Assembly: GCF_000565195.1 (NCBI RefSeq)
Contig: NZ_CP006720.1
Location: 930,001-994,000, forward strand
Source of the DNA: Spiroplasma mirum ATCC 29335
GTDB lineage: Bacteria > Bacillota_I > Bacilli_A > Mycoplasmatales > Mycoplasmataceae
Reading direction: 5' to 3'
Length of the DNA stretch: 64,000 nt
This document shows, in pieces, positions 21,678-32,374 of the stretch. How positions within the stretch are numbered: position 1 is the first letter of the stretch; the number at the start of each line of letters is the position of its first letter. A program made the translations under genes and the position numbers. The notes beneath the pieces are model-generated. The model had not been told where the DNA came from, did no database searches, and saw only the letters and a program-made list of their open reading frames with translations.

Positions 21678-22177
21678 CTATCTTGTGGCATTTAAATATA
21701 AATAATTTCAAAAGAAAGTTATTTGATTATTATAAATTGTTTTAATTGTAAAATGGCTAATATTAAAAGCAACATTTTTAACCTTAATTTGTTTTTTTAA
21801 ACCTTTAAAAACATCTTGGATTAATGGGTGTTTTCAGGGAAAAACAATTTTTGGGAATTTATTGTGACATATAAATCTTTTTGGGTGGGAAACGGAATAA
21901 TGTCATTAATTTTATCTTCTTGTACATTAATTCCTAACAGACGTGTCATAAAATCTAACATCTTATCATTGTCATGCAAAGAAATTATTTCACTAAAGTT
22001 TAATGAAACAAAAATTTGGTTCATTGGATCATAACGTAATTCACGAAAACCATCATTAATAGCAACAATTTCATCATTAATTTTGGTTAATGATTGTGGG
22101 TTGTGACAACTAACGAGCACTCCACTTGGTCCAGTAATAATACTTGCTAACGCAAAAAATGAAAGCATTTTTTTCAT
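21678..22177 (-). pseudogene. Frameshifted lipoprotein gene
   Basis: Starts MKKMLSFFALASIITG with a lipobox-like GVLVSC ending at Cys 24, and an ideal AGGAGGAAACTT site. The reading frame ends early after KLFFPENTH at 21821. In the next frame coding clearly continues (WKHPLIQDVFKGLKKQ, then NYLYLNATR and TAG 21678). One base lost or gained in the TTTTTCCC tract near 21838 explains this. The full protein would be about 165 aa, a typical small spiroplasma surface lipoprotein. The truncated product might still be made. Confidence 0.65.
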
Positions 22178-22291
22178 AAGTTTCCTCCTTATCTAATTAA
22201 ATTTTTAATAATTAATTAAGAAAGAATGCTCTCATTTTATTTATAAAATTTCTAAAATAAATTTTAGTAATTTTTGGTAAAATTGCGACAA

Positions 22292-24235
22292 TTATTTGGT
22301 TTGGTTACCAGCTTTATATAATTGTAAAAATGGTCCTTCTTTACTAATTAATTCTTTAAAGGTTCCTTGTTGAATAATTCCAGTTCCTTTTCCTAACACA
22401 AAAATTTGGTCTGCATTTTTGTTGGTACTTAACCGGTGGGCAATTGAAATTGTTGTTTTACCAACCATTAATTTTTCTAACTCAGCTTGAATTTCTTTTT
22501 CAACAATATTATCTAACGCACTGGTTGCCTCATCAAGAATTAAAACTTGTGGATTTTTTAAAATCATCCGGGCAATTACTAACCGTTGCTTTTGGCCTCC
22601 GGAAAGCATAAATCCCCGTTCTCCTAAAATTGTTTGATAACCATCTCTTCAACCCATTACTAAATCATGTAATTCCGCTTTTTTACAAGCAGCAATAACT
22701 TCTTCTTCGGTGGCATCAAATTTTCCATATTTAACATTATAAATAACATCACCATATAAAATTTTTGGTTCTTGTTCAACATAGCCAATATGTGATAGAT
22801 AACTTGGTAAATTCAAAGTTTTTAAATCAGTATTATTAACTAGGACTTCCCCGGTTGTAGGATCATAAAAACGTAACAATAATTTTGAAATTGTTGACTT
22901 TCCGCTACCAGTCTCTCCCACAAAGGCATAACTTTTGCCAGCTTTAAAAACAAGATTTGTTTTGGGTAAAATTGTAACCCCTGGTTTTTCGGGATATTCA
23001 AATGTAATATCTTTTAAAACAATATCTCCTTCAATACTTTCTACTTTGGGAGCATTTAAGTTAGGATTAATTGTTGAAGAAACACGAACTAAACGCATTA
23101 CACGTTTTGTTGATGCCGTTGCTCTTGCTAACCCCGGCACTAACCCTACTAATGTTCAAATTGGAAAGGCCAAAGTGTTAACTCCGGTAATAAAAGAAGG
23201 TAAAATTCGAATCATATGGTCAGTACTTTCTTTTCCTCCGTATAATCCAATACTAGCAACCAAGACAATAACTGTTAAAGCTAATGCACAAATAATAATA
23301 ATTGTGGTCATCCATGTTTGAATCCGGTTTAATTTTTTATTAACCCGGTAGTATTCCTTGTGAATTGTTTCAAAACAAACTCGTTCATATTCTTCAGTTC
23401 CGGTTGCTTTAATTAAAGCAACCGCCCCAATCCGGTCAGTAACATTCCCATTAACATCTGTAATGGTTGATTTAACATTTTCTGATTCAACTGCTTGTGA
23501 ACGGAAAGTTACCGAAATTGCGGTCATAAATACTAAAGTTGATCCCAAACAAATTAAAGCTAATTTTCAATCAATGTTTAACAATGAAATTGCACTTCCA
23601 AAGAAAATAATCGGAATGCTAATTAAATTGGCTGGTGTTAACTGGGACTCATCTCCAATTGTTTGGGTATCATTAATTAATTTGGTAATTGTTTCACCAA
23701 TTTTTTTATCAGAATAATAACCGATATTTAAATTAACTAAGTTATTTAAAACTGCATTCCGAATATCAATTTCAATAGTTCGCCCGAACATTCCCCCAAC
23801 TCGCTCACGAACATTGGTTGAAATTAAAGCAACAATTAAATCTACTATAATAATAATTAGTCAGACTCATCAACTAATCCCCGTGCTCTTTAAGTTTGAA
23901 TCATTACCAAAATAAAATAAAATTTCATCCATTAGTTTACCAATTAAGTAGGTAATTGCAACAATTGCCACTGCTGAAATTACCAATGCTAATATAATTG
24001 TGAATGATCGTAGCAAATATTTTTTATAATAAATCGCTACTAATTTAAAAAAGCCAATTTCTGGTTTTTTAATTCCCTTCATCATTTCTAATGGCGTTTG
24101 GTATTTTGGTTTTACTCTTTTTGGTTCGTTGGCATCCGCAGACAATTTATGTTCTAAAGCATTAATATCAATTATTTCATTTTTTTTTATTCATAAATAT
24201 CATCCCTTGTCTCCCCATTTTTTTCTCTCTTTCAT
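22292..24235 (-). CDS. ABC exporter, fused membrane and ATPase domains (start uncertain, A9 tract)
   Basis: A 647-aa half-exporter of the MsbA/multidrug type: six membrane helices (first about residues 75-100), then an ATPase with Walker A GETGSGKST, Q-loop YVEQEPKILYG, signature LSGGQKQRL, Walker B VLILDEATSALD and H-loop SIAHRLST. Substrate unknown. The frame stays open back to ATG 24233-24235, but that codon lies inside a TATAAT promoter element and has no ribosome-binding site. A better start, ATG 24201-24203 after GGGGAGACAA, is one base out of frame, across a run of nine A (24180-24188). Expression may need slippage, or the gene may be disrupted. Confidence 0.85.
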
Positions 24236-24239
24236 TATA
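24234..24239 (-). promoter_or_regulatory. -10 element of the ABC exporter
   Basis: Minus-strand TATAAT overlapping the upstream-most ATG. If transcription starts about 7 nt downstream, that ATG is not transcribed and the start must be one of the later ATGs. No clear -35 is seen. Confidence 0.45.
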
Positions 24240-24317
24240 TCAATAAAAACTAAATAAAAACACGAAAAAATTTATGTTTTAATTTCCCCATCTAGTATTA
24301 TTAATTATAATCAAATA

Positions 24318-24343
24318 ATAAAAACCACGCAAGTGGTTTTTAT
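24318..24343. terminator. pgk terminator
   Basis: 11-bp arms ATAAAAACCAC / GTGGTTTTTAT around GCAA, 4 bp past the pgk stop; minus-strand U-run present. Confidence 0.8.
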
Positions 24344-24347
24344 AAGA

Positions 24348-25583
24348 TTATTTATCTTGTACTGCTTCAATTCCTGGTAAAGTTTTACCTTCCATATATT
24401 CTAAACTAGCACCCCCACCAGTTGAAATGTGGGTAAATTTATCTTTATATCCTAATTGAATAGCTGCTGCTGCTGAATCACCACCACCAATTAAAGTAAA
24501 GGCATCTGGCAATTGGGCAATTGCTTCACAAACTGCTTTAGTTCCGTTACTATAATGACTAAATTCAAAAACTCCCATTGGTCCATTTCATGCCACAGTT
24601 TTTGCACCAGCTAATTCTTTTTTAAATAATTCAATTGTTTTTGGTCCAATGTCTAATCCCATATAACCTTCATCAATGTCAACACCATCGGTTACTTTGG
24701 CGGGAACATCGGCAAATTCCGGAGCTTCTAAAGCATCAACGGGTAAGATAATTTTACTGTTTGCTTTTGCTAAAAATTCTTTAGCAACTTCAATTTTATC
24801 TTCTTCTAATAATGAGTTTCCAATTTTATGACCTTGGGCAACAAAGAACGTATATGCCATTCCTCCCCCAATAATAATTTTGTCAGCTTTAGTTAATAAG
24901 TGATCAATGACTCCAATTTTATCAGAAACTTTTGCGCCCCCAATAATTGCCACAAAGGGTTTCACTGGATTATCAACCCCTTGGGCTAACATTTTAACTT
25001 CTTTTTCCACTAAGAACCCTAAACATGATAAGCCAATGTTTGTAGCAATTCCAACATTTGAAGCATGGGCACGGTGTGCAGTTCCAAACGCATCATTAAC
25101 AAAAACATCACCAAGACTAGCTCAGTATTTTCCTAAGGCAGGATCATTTTTACTTTCGCGTTTTGCTTTTGCATTACCATTTTCATCAACTTTTAGATTT
25201 CCGTTGGCATCCAAAATATCAGCAAAACGTGTATTTTGGAATAATATAATATCTTTATCTTTCATTCCAGCAATAGCTGCTTCTAATTCTGGTCCTTCAA
25301 AAGCATTTACAAATTTAACGGGCATTCCCAATTTATCACTAAGAGCTTTCGCTACTGGAGCAATGTCTCGTTTTTTTAAATCCGCTTCTGTTTTTACTTT
25401 TCCTAAATGTGAAAATAAAATAACTTTTGCATTATGATCAATTAAATATTTAATTGTTGGTAATGCAGCAGTTATTCTATTATCATCAGTAATTACACCA
25501 TCTTTCATTGGCACATTAAAATCAACTCTAACTAAAACCTTTTTTGAGCAAATTTCAACATCTTTTAATTCTTTTTTTGCCAT
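24348..25583 (-). CDS. pgk: Phosphoglycerate kinase
   Basis: A 411-aa glycolytic enzyme making ATP from 1,3-bisphosphoglycerate. N-terminal substrate site [14 protein letters not shown] (about residues 16-29) and IILFQNTRF (about 112-120), the [11 protein letters not shown] segment (about 215), and the C-terminal nucleotide site [12 protein letters not shown] with [15 protein letters not shown]. Two TGA codons are Trp. It has AAGAAGAGGAAAAC upstream and a strong terminator, so it is probably monocistronic. Confidence 0.97.
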
Positions 25584-25646
25584 AAAGTTTTCCTCTTCTT
25601 TCTAATGTTGTATCAACATATATATTTTATAACAAAATCAATAATT

Positions 25647-26594
25647 TTATTTTAAATTATCAATATATTCAATTGCAAACTGGGCTGCTTTCGCCCCATC
25701 ACTAACTGCTGTCGCAATTTGGCGAAGGGTAGTATTAGTTACATCACCAGCCGCAAATAATCCTGGTACTTTTGTTTCACAACGACTATTAGTAATAACA
25801 TAACCATTCTCATCTAACACATTTAAATCTTTTACAAAATCAGTAATTGGAATTGACCCAATATATGGGAAAACGGCACTCACTACTAATTTTTGTTCAG
25901 TATTATCTTTCACATTCTTGATCATAACACTTGTTACTTTGTTTTCTTTCGAATCATTAATTTTGGTAACGACACTGTCTAAGATAAATTCTATCTTCGG
26001 ATTTTTCTTCGCTTTGGCTAGTAAATTATCATCCGCACGAAACTCTTGGCGACGATGAACTAAATAAACTTTGTTAACAAATTTAGTTAAATATAGCGCT
26101 TCTTCTAAAGCTGCATAGCCCCCACCAACAATGACAATATCTTTATTTTTAAATAAAGCCCCATCACAAACAGCACAGTAAGATACACCATGCCCATATA
26201 ATTCTAATTCACCGGGAACACCAATTTTTCTTTCAACTGTTCCAGTTGCAATAATCACAACCTTACTTAATAAAATTTTGCCCGAAAATAATTTTAATTC
26301 AAATAAATTGGTATCCGTTTGTTTAGTTATGTTAACAACTTGGCCCCCAAGATAGGGAATATTTAAGTTTTGGGTTTGCATAAACATTTTCATTGCTAAA
26401 TCTGGTCCTTGAATACTATCAAACCCAGGATAATTTTCAATTTCACTTGTTTTTGTCATTTTCCCCCCCGGGGCTCCTTTTTCAATCATTGCAATTTTGG
26501 CCATTGCCCGGGCCCCATAAATGGCAGCTGTCATCCCCCCAGGTCCGGCTCCAATAATTAGAATATCATAAATATCATTAGTATTGTTTTTCAT
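25647..26594 (-). CDS. trxB: Thioredoxin reductase
   Basis: A 315-aa FAD/NADPH flavoprotein that reduces thioredoxin. FAD-binding LIIGAGPGGMTAAIYGARA (about residues 13-31), redox-active CAVCDGA (about 142-148), NADPH-binding IVIVGGGYAALEEA (about 156-169), and C-terminal GLFAAGDVTNTTLRQ. The ATG at 26592-26594 is preceded by AAGGAGGGTGATTGT. It overlaps the 3' end of lgt by 17 bp, so the two are probably translationally coupled. Confidence 0.96.
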   Translation of the reverse strand: MKNNTNDIYDILIIGAGPGGMTAAIYGARAMAKIAMIEKGAPGGKMTKTSEIENYPGFDSIQGPDLAMKMFMQTQNLNIPYLGGQVVNITKQTDTNLFELKLFSGKILLSKVVIIATGTVERKIGVPGELELYGHGVSYCAVCDGALFKNKDIVIVGGGYAALEEALYLTKFVNKVYLVHRRQEFRADDNLLAKAKKNPKIEFILDSVVTKINDSKENKVTSVMIKNVKDNTEQKLVVSAVFPYIGSIPITDFVKDLNVLDENGYVITNSRCETKVPGLFAAGDVTNTTLRQIATAVSDGAKAAQFAIEYIDNLK

Positions 26595-27786
26595 ACAATC
26601 ACCCTCCTTGTCGCCATTTATAAACAGAAATATATTGAGCAAAAATAATTAATAAAATTCCAAATAGAATAAAAAATCCAATTACTATAAAATCTAACAC
26701 TGGCATATTAGTTAGAAAGAGATCATCACCAGTTCGCTGGGTCTCGAGAATAATCCGAATTAAGTTATAACCCGCAACATATAAACCAGCTTGCACACCA
26801 CACCGTAAAATAATTAACCGGTGCGGGTTTTCAATTTTTTCTAACTCCCAATGGTTAGCTTTAATAATTTGCTGCAACCGTGCTCACTTATATTTAAAAT
26901 AATTAATGACAAGTTCTTTTTTTGTCATTCGACTTTTATTTTTAAAATAAATTTTTTTTAAGTTAACTTTGTTACTTAAATTTTTAACAACCATTGGGTC
27001 AATCTTAAGATCATAATATCATTTATCCCAAACGCCCTTATATGATAATGTTGTAAATGCTGGTTCTTCTTTTTTAAATTTTTGATAATAACTATATTTA
27101 AAAATTAACGGCACCAACACAATAATTAATCATAAAATAACATTGGCAAATGATTCATATAAGAAAATTGGTTGAAAATATTGCACATGGGCAAAATCGG
27201 TTGGGTCTACTCCCATATCAAATTCTGGAATTCCAACAGCTTTCGTTGGATAAAACAGATCTGGGATTGGGTTTGGAACATACCACTTAAACATATTATT
27301 ACGAATAAAGACTGGTAACCACATTAAACTTTCGCGCGAAGTTGGGGCACCCATTATTTCGTGGTTAAAAAAATTTCCTCATCTTCCTAAGGCTTGTGCT
27401 AATAAAATATGGGGAATAATTAAGTCAGCATAGACCCAAATTGAGATATTTGTGCGTCGTGATTCATAATAAAACCAACCTCAACCAGCAAAGAGACCAA
27501 ATAATAATCCCCCATGAATGCTCATTCCGGGCAATCAAAATTCTAATAACTCATAAAACGGCACTGGATGGTCTGGATCTAATTTCCCAAAAATACTAGC
27601 TCCAAATAAGGATAAGGGAACTAAAATAAAAATTCCAATATATAACCCCTGGGTTGGGATTTTTCGTTGGCGAAATTTTCACCAGGCTATTAAAATTACA
27701 ATTACAAAACCACAGAATATTAAAAATCAGTATGGTCGAAATCAATTAGCATATGTATCGCGAGCAATTCATGTACCTAAATTCAA
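26578..27786 (-). CDS. lgt: Prolipoprotein diacylglyceryl transferase
   Basis: A 402-aa membrane enzyme attaching diacylglycerol to the lipobox Cys of prolipoproteins. The signature GRWGNFFNHEIMGAPT (about residues 147-162) is intact, with MSIHGGLLFGLFAGW before it (about 98-112). Compared with the usual 260-300 aa it has extra sequence, mainly a charged stretch after YESFANVILW and a long C-terminus. The start is TTG 27784-27786, nine bases after AGGAGG; there is no in-frame ATG near. More than ten TGA codons are Trp. hprK lies 20 bp upstream, trxB overlaps downstream. Confidence 0.93.
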
Positions 27787-27806
27787 AAGTTAACTCCTCC
27801 TTAAAT

Positions 27807-28733
27807 TTATTTTGTTAGATTATTGTGTAAACGATTCTGCAGGATTTTAGTAGAAGAAATCCCCGCTTCTTCTAATTTTAACTTCGCAACGGCGGTTTCA
27901 ACAAGTTCACTAACATTACGCCCATAAGTAACGGGGATGGTAATGGTTGGGACTAAACTATCAAAGATTTTAACAAATTGATATTCAGAACCTAGACGGT
28001 CAATTGATTTATATTCTTCATCATCAAGATGAATTAGTTCAACAATTAAGTCAATTCTTGTTTCTTCTAATAAAACTTGGAGTCCATAAATTTTACTTAA
28101 ATCAATGATTCCTAATCCCCGCACTTCAATTAAATTTTTTAATATTTCATGCGAACGTCCATAAATCTTATTATTTTTTTGCATTAACAAAATGCGATCA
28201 TCACCAACAAATAAGTGGTTTTTCTTAACAAGTTCTAAGGTCATCTCTGACTTACCAATTCCCGACTTTCCTTTTAGTAAGACACCCTTCCCAAAAACAT
28301 TTACTAAAGAAGCATGTTCTTCGATAACGGGGGCAAAATATTCATCAAAAAATTCTAATAATAATTGATAAATCCGACTGGTTGGCATGTTTGGAGCTCT
28401 TACAATGGGGCATTGATATTCATTAGCAATTTTAATTAATAAATCATCATTAAACCTATCAGTTAAAATAATCATCGGGATATGTTCATTTAAAATAAAC
28501 TCATAACGTTGGGTTCTTGTTGATTGGTCTAATGTGGAAATATATAAATATTCTTTATGAGATAATAAAATTACTCGGCGATTAGTATTGTCTTTTTCAG
28601 GGTCAAAGCCGGAAAGTTCTAAGCCAGCCCGGTTAATTCCATAAACTTTAATTTCACGTTCTAAACTATTTTCACCAGCTAGAACTTGATAATTAAAATT
28701 CTTAATAATATCTTTAACCACTAATTTACGCAT
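27807..28733 (-). CDS. hprK: HPr kinase/phosphorylase
   Basis: A 308-aa bifunctional enzyme that phosphorylates and dephosphorylates HPr at Ser46, tuning PTS sugar uptake. P-loop GKSGIGKSEMTLEL (about residues 155-168) and the HprK signature EVRGLGIIDLSKIYG (about 205-219). It heads the hprK-lgt-trxB run, the Firmicute arrangement. Start ATG 28731-28733. Confidence 0.95.
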   Translation of the reverse strand: MRKLVVKDIIKNFNYQVLAGENSLEREIKVYGINRAGLELSGFDPEKDNTNRRVILLSHKEYLYISTLDQSTRTQRYEFILNEHIPMIILTDRFNDDLLIKIANEYQCPIVRAPNMPTSRIYQLLLEFFDEYFAPVIEEHASLVNVFGKGVLLKGKSGIGKSEMTLELVKKNHLFVGDDRILLMQKNNKIYGRSHEILKNLIEVRGLGIIDLSKIYGLQVLLEETRIDLIVELIHLDDEEYKSIDRLGSEYQFVKIFDSLVPTITIPVTYGRNVSELVETAVAKLKLEEAGISSTKILQNRLHNNLTK

Positions 28734-28810
28734 TTCGATTCCTCCGATATCCTTTAATTAATAATAACATATTCAATATTAATAATTTCGCTTTTTAAAA
28801 ATAGTTTTAA

Positions 28811-28838
28811 AGAAAAAATAAGTTATTAAACTTATTTT
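28811..28838 (-). terminator. uvrB terminator
   Basis: 10-bp arms AAAATAAGTT / AACTTATTTT (28815-28824, 28829-28838) overlapping the uvrB stop, followed on the minus strand by TTTTTTCTTT. Confidence 0.75.
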
Positions 28839-30801
28839 ATTGGGCTTCAATTTCAATAATAATATCCCGCAACTCTGCTGCTTTTGCAAAATCCAATTTT
28901 TCACTAGCCTGGTACATTTCTTTTCGTAAATCATTCAATAAGGCTTCTTTTGCTGTTTTGTATTCTTTGGAATTTTTATTTTTAATTTTATGTAATTTAT
29001 CATCGCGAATTTTAATGTTAGTGTAGTCACGAATTGGTTTAATAATAGTTTGCGGTTTAATTTCATTCATAATATTATAGTCATTTTGAATGCTACGGCG
29101 ACGAAGAGTTTCTTTCATTGCTTTTGCCATCGCATCAGAAATGCGATCCGCATATAAAATAACATGCCCATTAGCATTCCGTGCAGCTCGTCCAATCGTT
29201 TGAATTAAACTTCGCTCATTTCTTAAAAATCCTTGTTTATCAGCATCTAAAATACAAATTAACGAAACTTCAGGAATATCAATCCCTTCCCGAATTAAGT
29301 TAACTCCGACAATACAATCATAAACTCCCTTGCGAAGTTCTAGTAAAATTTGACTGCGTTCTAACGTTTTTAATTCACTATGAAGATAAGCCACTTTAAT
29401 ATTTTGTTCTTGTAAATAACTGGTTAAATCCTCTGACATCCGAATTGTTAAAGTTGTAATAAATACCCGTTCATTTTTTTCTCTTCGTAATTTAATTTGT
29501 GCAATAATATCATCAATTTGGCCAACAGTTGGTTTAACTTCGACAGTTGGGTCTAATAAACCAGTCGGACGAATAATTTGTTGGGTTACTTGGTTATTTA
29601 GTAATTCTAATTCATAATCACCCGGGGTGGCGGAAATATAAACAATATTTTTTAACTTTTGGTTAAACTCATCAAAGTTTAATGGACGATTATCCAAAGC
29701 ACTTGGTAGACGAAAACCATAATTAACTAAGGTTTCTTTCCGACTGCGATCAGTATTATACATTGCTCTAATTTGCGGAAGGGTCATGTGGGATTCATCA
29801 ATGATTGTTAAAAAATCAGTTCCAAAATAATCAATTAAAGTATATGGTGGTTCACCCGGTTGACGTAAATCCAAATGTCGTGAATAGTTTTCAATTCCTG
29901 AACAAATCCCGGTTTCGCGTAAGGCATCTAAATCATATTCTGTACGTTGTTCTAATCTAGTTGCTTCCAAAATTTTTCCCTGACTGCGTAACTCTGCCAA
30001 CCGTTCTTGGAGTTCTTTTTCAATATTTTCAATGGCAATTTTCATACGTTCGGGGCTCGTAATATAATCCTGGGCTGGAAAAATTGTTAAGTTTGTTAAT
30101 TTTTGAATAATATCGCCGGTTAACCCATCAACAACCGAAATATCATCAATTTCATCACCAAATAAATCTAACCGAATAAAATTTTTCATATTTCACCCTG
30201 GCGCAATTTTAATAATATCACCTTTTGCACTAAAAGTTCCGGGAATTAATTCAATGTCATTTCGCGTATATCCAGAGCCAACTAAATAAGCTGATAATTC
30301 TTTTTTACTTAAAATTTGATTCCGTTTTAATTCAAAAAATGATTTCCGATACTCACGGGGATCCTGGGCCCCATAAATTGCTGCTACTGAAGCAACAACA
30401 ATAACATCTTTTGTTGTTGAAAGTGCATTTAAGGCACTTAAGCGCATCATATCTAATTCCATATTTTGTTTAGCATCTTTATCAATATACAAATCTTTAC
30501 TGGGAACATAAGCTTCTGGTTGGTAAAAATCAAAGTTACTAACAAAGTATTCCACGCGGTTATCGGGAAACAACTCTTTTAGTTCAACATATAATTGCAT
30601 TGCTAACGTTTTATTATGAGCCATTACTAAAGTTGGTTTATTAATTTGATTAATAACATTGGCCATCGTAAAAGTTTTTCCGGTTCCCGTAGCTCCTAAT
30701 AAAACTTGATGACGTTTATTCGCAAGTATTCCCGCGGTAATTTCATTAATTGCAACTGGTTGGTCACCAGATGGTTTATAATCTGATACTAATTTAAACA
30801 T
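28837..30801 (-). CDS. uvrB: UvrABC excinuclease subunit B
   Basis: A 654-aa helicase-fold repair protein, whole only if TGA is Trp (KIAPGWNMKNFIR). Walker [16 protein letters not shown] (about residues 34-48), beta-hairpin [14 protein letters not shown] (about 90-103), [12 protein letters not shown] (Walker B), [15 protein letters not shown] and QTIGRAARN. The C-terminal UvrC-binding coiled coil is present ([19 protein letters not shown]). It stands alone with its own terminator. Confidence 0.97.
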
Positions 30802-30870
30802 TTTTTTCTCACCTGTTTCTTAATATTATTTTATACCAATTATAAAAAATTATCTCTTCCTTTAAAAATA

Positions 30871-30897
30871 TAAAAAGATGTTTATTGAAACATCTTT
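30871..30897 (-). terminator. Terminator of the lipoprotein at 30902
   Basis: 10-bp arms AAAGATGTTT / AAACATCTTT (30874-30883, 30888-30897) with a 4-nt loop, then TTTTTATA on the minus strand, directly after the TAA at 30902. Confidence 0.75.
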
Positions 30898-30901
30898 AAA
30901 T

Positions 30902-31495
30902 TTATAAAATATTCGAATTAATATTACTAATCGGTAAAATTGCTGCTGACCAAAAGAAATTAGCATAATCATCGGGGTTTGCTTTGGCTTTCGCAATCAT
31001 ACTTTCATTCATAAATTCATTAGTTGGCAAACTTGCTTGTTTTAATTGCAATAGTTCGCCATTCGGATTGGGCATAATCTGCGCAAAACATCCCTGAACC
31101 CCAGCCTATTCATGTTTAGTATTTCCAATTGTTGTCACAGCATAAACTGCTACTGCAATTTTATTAGCCGCTGTCGTACCAAAATCATCGTTTCCCCACG
31201 GATTTAATTTTTCCATTGAATCATACTTTAGTCATTGGCTTGGTTTTGGCTGATAGGGATCGGTTGGGTTATCTTGATAACTATATTCAAAGATAAACTT
31301 CCCATCTTTTTCTGTATATACAAAACTATATTGTAAAAAATTATTTACTTTAGTAATGACAACAGGAGAAGCGGTTTTTACAAATTGGTTATTACCAGGA
31401 AAATCAAATTGTTCTTTTTGCTTACAAGCAATTAAACTAGTAGCACTAGTAGCAATAATACTTAAATTCATTAATGATAATAAAATTCTTTTCAT
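30902..31495 (-). pseudogene. Lipoprotein gene with an internal TAG
   Basis: Starts MKRILLSLMNLSIIATSATS with a lipobox ending SLIACKQ, so a lipoprotein (Cys about residue 24). The frame runs to GNTKHE, meets TAG at 31106-31108, then continues in the same frame through AGVQGCFAQIMPNPNGELL to NINSNIL and TAA 30902. A single TGG/TGA to TAG change would explain it. The truncated 129-aa form may still be exported. An in-frame ATG ten codons upstream lacks a ribosome-binding site and is not preferred. Confidence 0.6.
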
Positions 31496-31531
31496 CGACA
31501 CTCTTCTGCTAATCTTCAATTGCATTTCGTT

Positions 31532-32146
31532 CTAATTTCCGTAGTTGTTGTTGTGATAATTTTGTGTATAAATTTTTTCGTTATGTGTTTTATTTAAAAT
31601 TTCTTTTACCTTAGCTTTAATTTGTTGTTTTTGCTCTTCTTTTAAAATCAAAAGATCACTTCGCTTTCGGGCATATTCTTGTGTTGATTCCACTTGGCCC
31701 ATCGCATCAAAGATAATTCCGATTTTTCTTGTTCCATAACAAGCATGTAAGAACCACACGTGCAGAACAACTAAAGAATATAGTAATTCCGAAGCAAAAG
31801 AATTACCAATAATTTTTATAGAACAGGAAACGGTGGAAACAAAAAAAGAGTTAATAAAACCAGCATCTAAAAATCCGTACATAAAGAAAAACAGAAAACT
31901 ACTTTTCAGCAAAAAGCACCTGTAAACAAGAAAAAAAATAAGGCCAGTTAAAATAGAAAATGTTGCAAGACAAACAAAACGTCCAACAACTTTAACTAAA
32001 AAAATCAGAAACTACTAATACTAATTGTAAAGTAATTCCCAGTCGCAGTCGGTTAAATAAACCAAAAGTGGAACCAAATAATTCGGAAACAAAAATTCTT
32101 AAAATTAAAACTCCTATGGCAACTCATAAAACAATTAATATATATT
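31532..32146 (-). pseudogene. Fragment of a membrane protein gene
   Basis: Reads as a membrane protein with at least four hydrophobic helices (ILIVLWVAIGVLILRIFVSE, TFSILTGLIFFLVYRC, ELLYSLVVLHVWFLHACYG) and a basic C-terminal tail (EEQKQQIKAKVKEILNKTHN). There is one frameshift in a T7 run near 32000. No start codon exists: the frame is blocked by TAA near 32147. The layout resembles ABC-type or other multi-pass membrane proteins, but I cannot name it. Confidence 0.5.
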
Positions 32147-32340
32147 ATTTAGATGAGAATGAACCTAATTTAAAATTGCGAGAAATTAAAAATTACAACC
32201 AAGACACAATTGCTGTTGTCAACAAAAATGATAGTTTAATTAAACCCGCTAGTTTCTTACCTTCTTTTACGAAAGAAAATTGTTTTAGTTTTAACTGATT
32301 TGTTAAAACTAATTATAAAACATGGAATAAAATAAAATAA
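32116..32340 (+). CDS. Possible small gene or gene remnant, 74 aa
   Basis: An open frame MATHKTINIYYLDENEPN, continuing EIKNYNQDTIAVVNKND and ending after two TGA Trp codons. Base and codon use look coding-like beyond 32150, and a strong hairpin overlaps its stop. There is no ribosome-binding site at the ATG, and the first 10 codons overlap a minus-strand fragment, so it may be the 3' end of a lost gene. Function unknown. Confidence 0.35.
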
Positions 32341-32372
32341 AAAGTCAATTTATTATTAATTGACTTTTTATT
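32336..32372. terminator. Strong bidirectional terminator
   Basis: 15-bp perfect arms AATAAAAAGTCAATT / AATTGACTTTTTATT (32336-32350, 32358-32372). It ends prs on the minus strand and the small plus-strand frame. Confidence 0.85.
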
Positions 32373-32374
32373 AA

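Noticed and set aside
24907-25437. 176-codon plus-strand frame inside pgk
   Set aside because: Wholly antisense to a clearly identified pgk; no signals of its own.
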